Made by a program: the position numbers and the translations under genes | DNA from: Ignavibacteria bacterium | GTDB lineage: Bacteria > Bacteroidota > Ignavibacteria > Tepidaquicellales > Tepidaquicellaceae | Assembly: GCA_041649015.1 (NCBI GenBank) | Contig: JBAZNU010000005.1 | Location: forward strand, 1-64,000 | Direction: 5' to 3' | DNA: 64,000 nucleotides | Notes under the pieces: model-generated | The model's input: only the letters and a program-made list of their open reading frames with translations | Database searches by the model: none | Told to the model about the DNA's origin: nothing | In this document: positions 63,109 to 64,000 of the stretch, one piece after another | Position numbering within the stretch: position 1 is the first letter of the stretch | Layout of the letters: the number at the start of each line of letters is the position of its first letter

Positions 63109-64000
63109 ATGAGAATTAGTATAAACTGGATTAAATCATTAATACCCGGACTTGAGATAACGTCTTATGAGGACCTGTTCAAAAGAATGGTTGATGCAGG
63201 TCTTGATATTGAATCGATAGAAAATGAAAAGGACACTTTTGCAAATTTTGTTGTCGGTGAAGTAGTTGAGACTTCAAAGCATCCTAATGCAGACAAACTG
63301 ACATTATGCAAGGTTAATACAGGAAATAGTGTACTCTCAATAGTATGCGGAGCACCAAATGTTGAAGCAGGTCAGAAAGTTTGCGTTGCAAAAATTGGTG
63401 CTATTATACCTAATGGAAATTTCGAGATAAAAAAGGGAAAGATAAGAGGGGAAGTTTCAGAAGGCATGATTTGTGCTGAGGATGAGCTAAATCTTTCCGA
63501 TGATCATACAGGTATAATGATTTTAAAAAATGATGCTGTACCGGGGACTGATTTTGCAGATTATTTAGGTTCGAATGATTGTTTTATGGAGATTGGTGTT
63601 ACTCCGAACAGAGGAGACCTTTTTTCTCAGATTGGAATGGCGCGGGAAATTGCTGCAACATATTCGTTAAAGGCAAAATTACCCGAAGTCAGAGTAGAGG
63701 AGTCTAACGAATTTTCAAATGATTACATTGAAATAGAGATTCAAAATGATGAATACTGCAAAAGATTTACGGGCAGGGTTGTCAGGAATGTTACAGTAAA
63801 AGAATCTCCTGAATGGCTGCAAAGGGCTGTAAAATCGGTAGGACTCAGACCGATCAATAACATTGTTGACATAACAAATTATGTGATGATGGAGACAGGT
63901 CAGCCGCTGCACGCGTTTGATTATGACAAAATAGCGGGGAAGAAAATAATAATAAAAACTGCAAAAGAAGGAGATAAGTTTACAACTCTTGATTCAAAGC
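63109..64000 (+). CDS. pheT: Phenylalanyl-tRNA synthetase beta subunit (5' part, cut by window end)
   Basis: The first 297 codons are visible and the frame is open to the window edge. It starts MRISINWIKSLIPG, the normal PheT N-terminus. Residues about 40-150 form the tRNA-binding (EMAP-like) domain with KHPNADKLTLCKVN, IVCGAPNVEAGQKV and EVSEGMICAEDEL. IGVTPNRGDLFSQIGMAREIAA and RPINNIVDITNYVMMETGQPLHAFD are B3/B4 editing-domain signatures. The ATG at 63109 gives the family start. The complete protein should be about 800 residues. The alpha subunit gene is not in the window. Confidence 0.95.
   Translation, partial: MRISINWIKSLIPGLEITSYEDLFKRMVDAGLDIESIENEKDTFANFVVGEVVETSKHPNADKLTLCKVNTGNSVLSIVCGAPNVEAGQKVCVAKIGAIIPNGNFEIKKGKIRGEVSEGMICAEDELNLSDDHTGIMILKNDAVPGTDFADYLGSNDCFMEIGVTPNRGDLFSQIGMAREIAATYSLKAKLPEVRVEESNEFSNDYIEIEIQNDEYCKRFTGRVVRNVTVKESPEWLQRAVKSVGLRPINNIVDITNYVMMETGQPLHAFDYDKIAGKKIIIKTAKEGDKFTTLDSK

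Overview
The window looks like chromosomal DNA of a low-GC bacterium of the Bacteroidota/Chlorobi group, most likely the Ignavibacteria lineage. The main evidence is four secreted proteins that end in a type IX secretion (T9SS) sorting domain with the NYPNPFNP motif typical of that lineage. Supporting signs are Kdo and heptose (LPS) genes, frequent weak or missing Shine-Dalgarno sequences, many TTG starts, and intergenic spaces full of short period-7 repeats. The taxonomy is inference: no rRNA gene is present.

Layout. 1-3300: rmuC, surrounded by intergenic DNA rich in tandem repeats and palindromes. 3295-15000: a visibly more AT-rich accessory island. Its left part is a leftward three-gene operon: an SF1 helicase, a DUF2290-like protein and an AbiV-type HEPN protein. 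Its right part is a rightward group: a cytosolic 5'-nucleotidase, type III restriction-modification Mod and Res, a DUF2971 protein and an unknown helical protein. Two copies of a repeat of about 75 bp flank the left part. 15363-16992: two paralogous proteins of unknown function.

17361-23189: a tight rightward operon of eno, queA, ispD, an asparaginase-type Ntn hydrolase and an amidohydrolase that has lost its metal ligands. 23264-37153: a leftward half with uvrA, an exported subtilase, a 2-oxoacid dehydrogenase E2, prs, and then a surface-polysaccharide block (sugar aminotransferase, three heptosyltransferase-like GT9 enzymes, nth, wecB).

37803-41407: two T9SS cargo proteins. 41623-51661: rocD, then the ribosomal/translation string rplM-rpsI-rpsB-tsf-pyrH-frr, which continues into waaA (Kdo transferase), gmhA, folC, a HAD phosphatase, acpS and a small membrane protein. 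51676-55607 (leftward): rel (ppGpp), upp and a lipoprotein. 55736-55966: tRNA-Gly, tRNA-Cys and a decayed tRNA-Cys copy. 56159-62917: two more T9SS cargo proteins, an aminotransferase and a Lys/Ser/Thr-repeat exported protein. 63109-end: the 5' part of pheT.

The core genes form coherent pathways: translation; LPS and envelope polysaccharide, where gmhA and waaA on one strand complement the GT9/wecB block; and T9SS export. The most unusual material is the defence-like island, in particular the helicase/DUF2290-like/AbiV cassette and the nucleotidase placed ahead of a type III restriction system. Also notable are a uvrA with no canonical start codon at its conserved N-terminus, the dead amidohydrolase, and the density and variety of short-period intergenic repeats.
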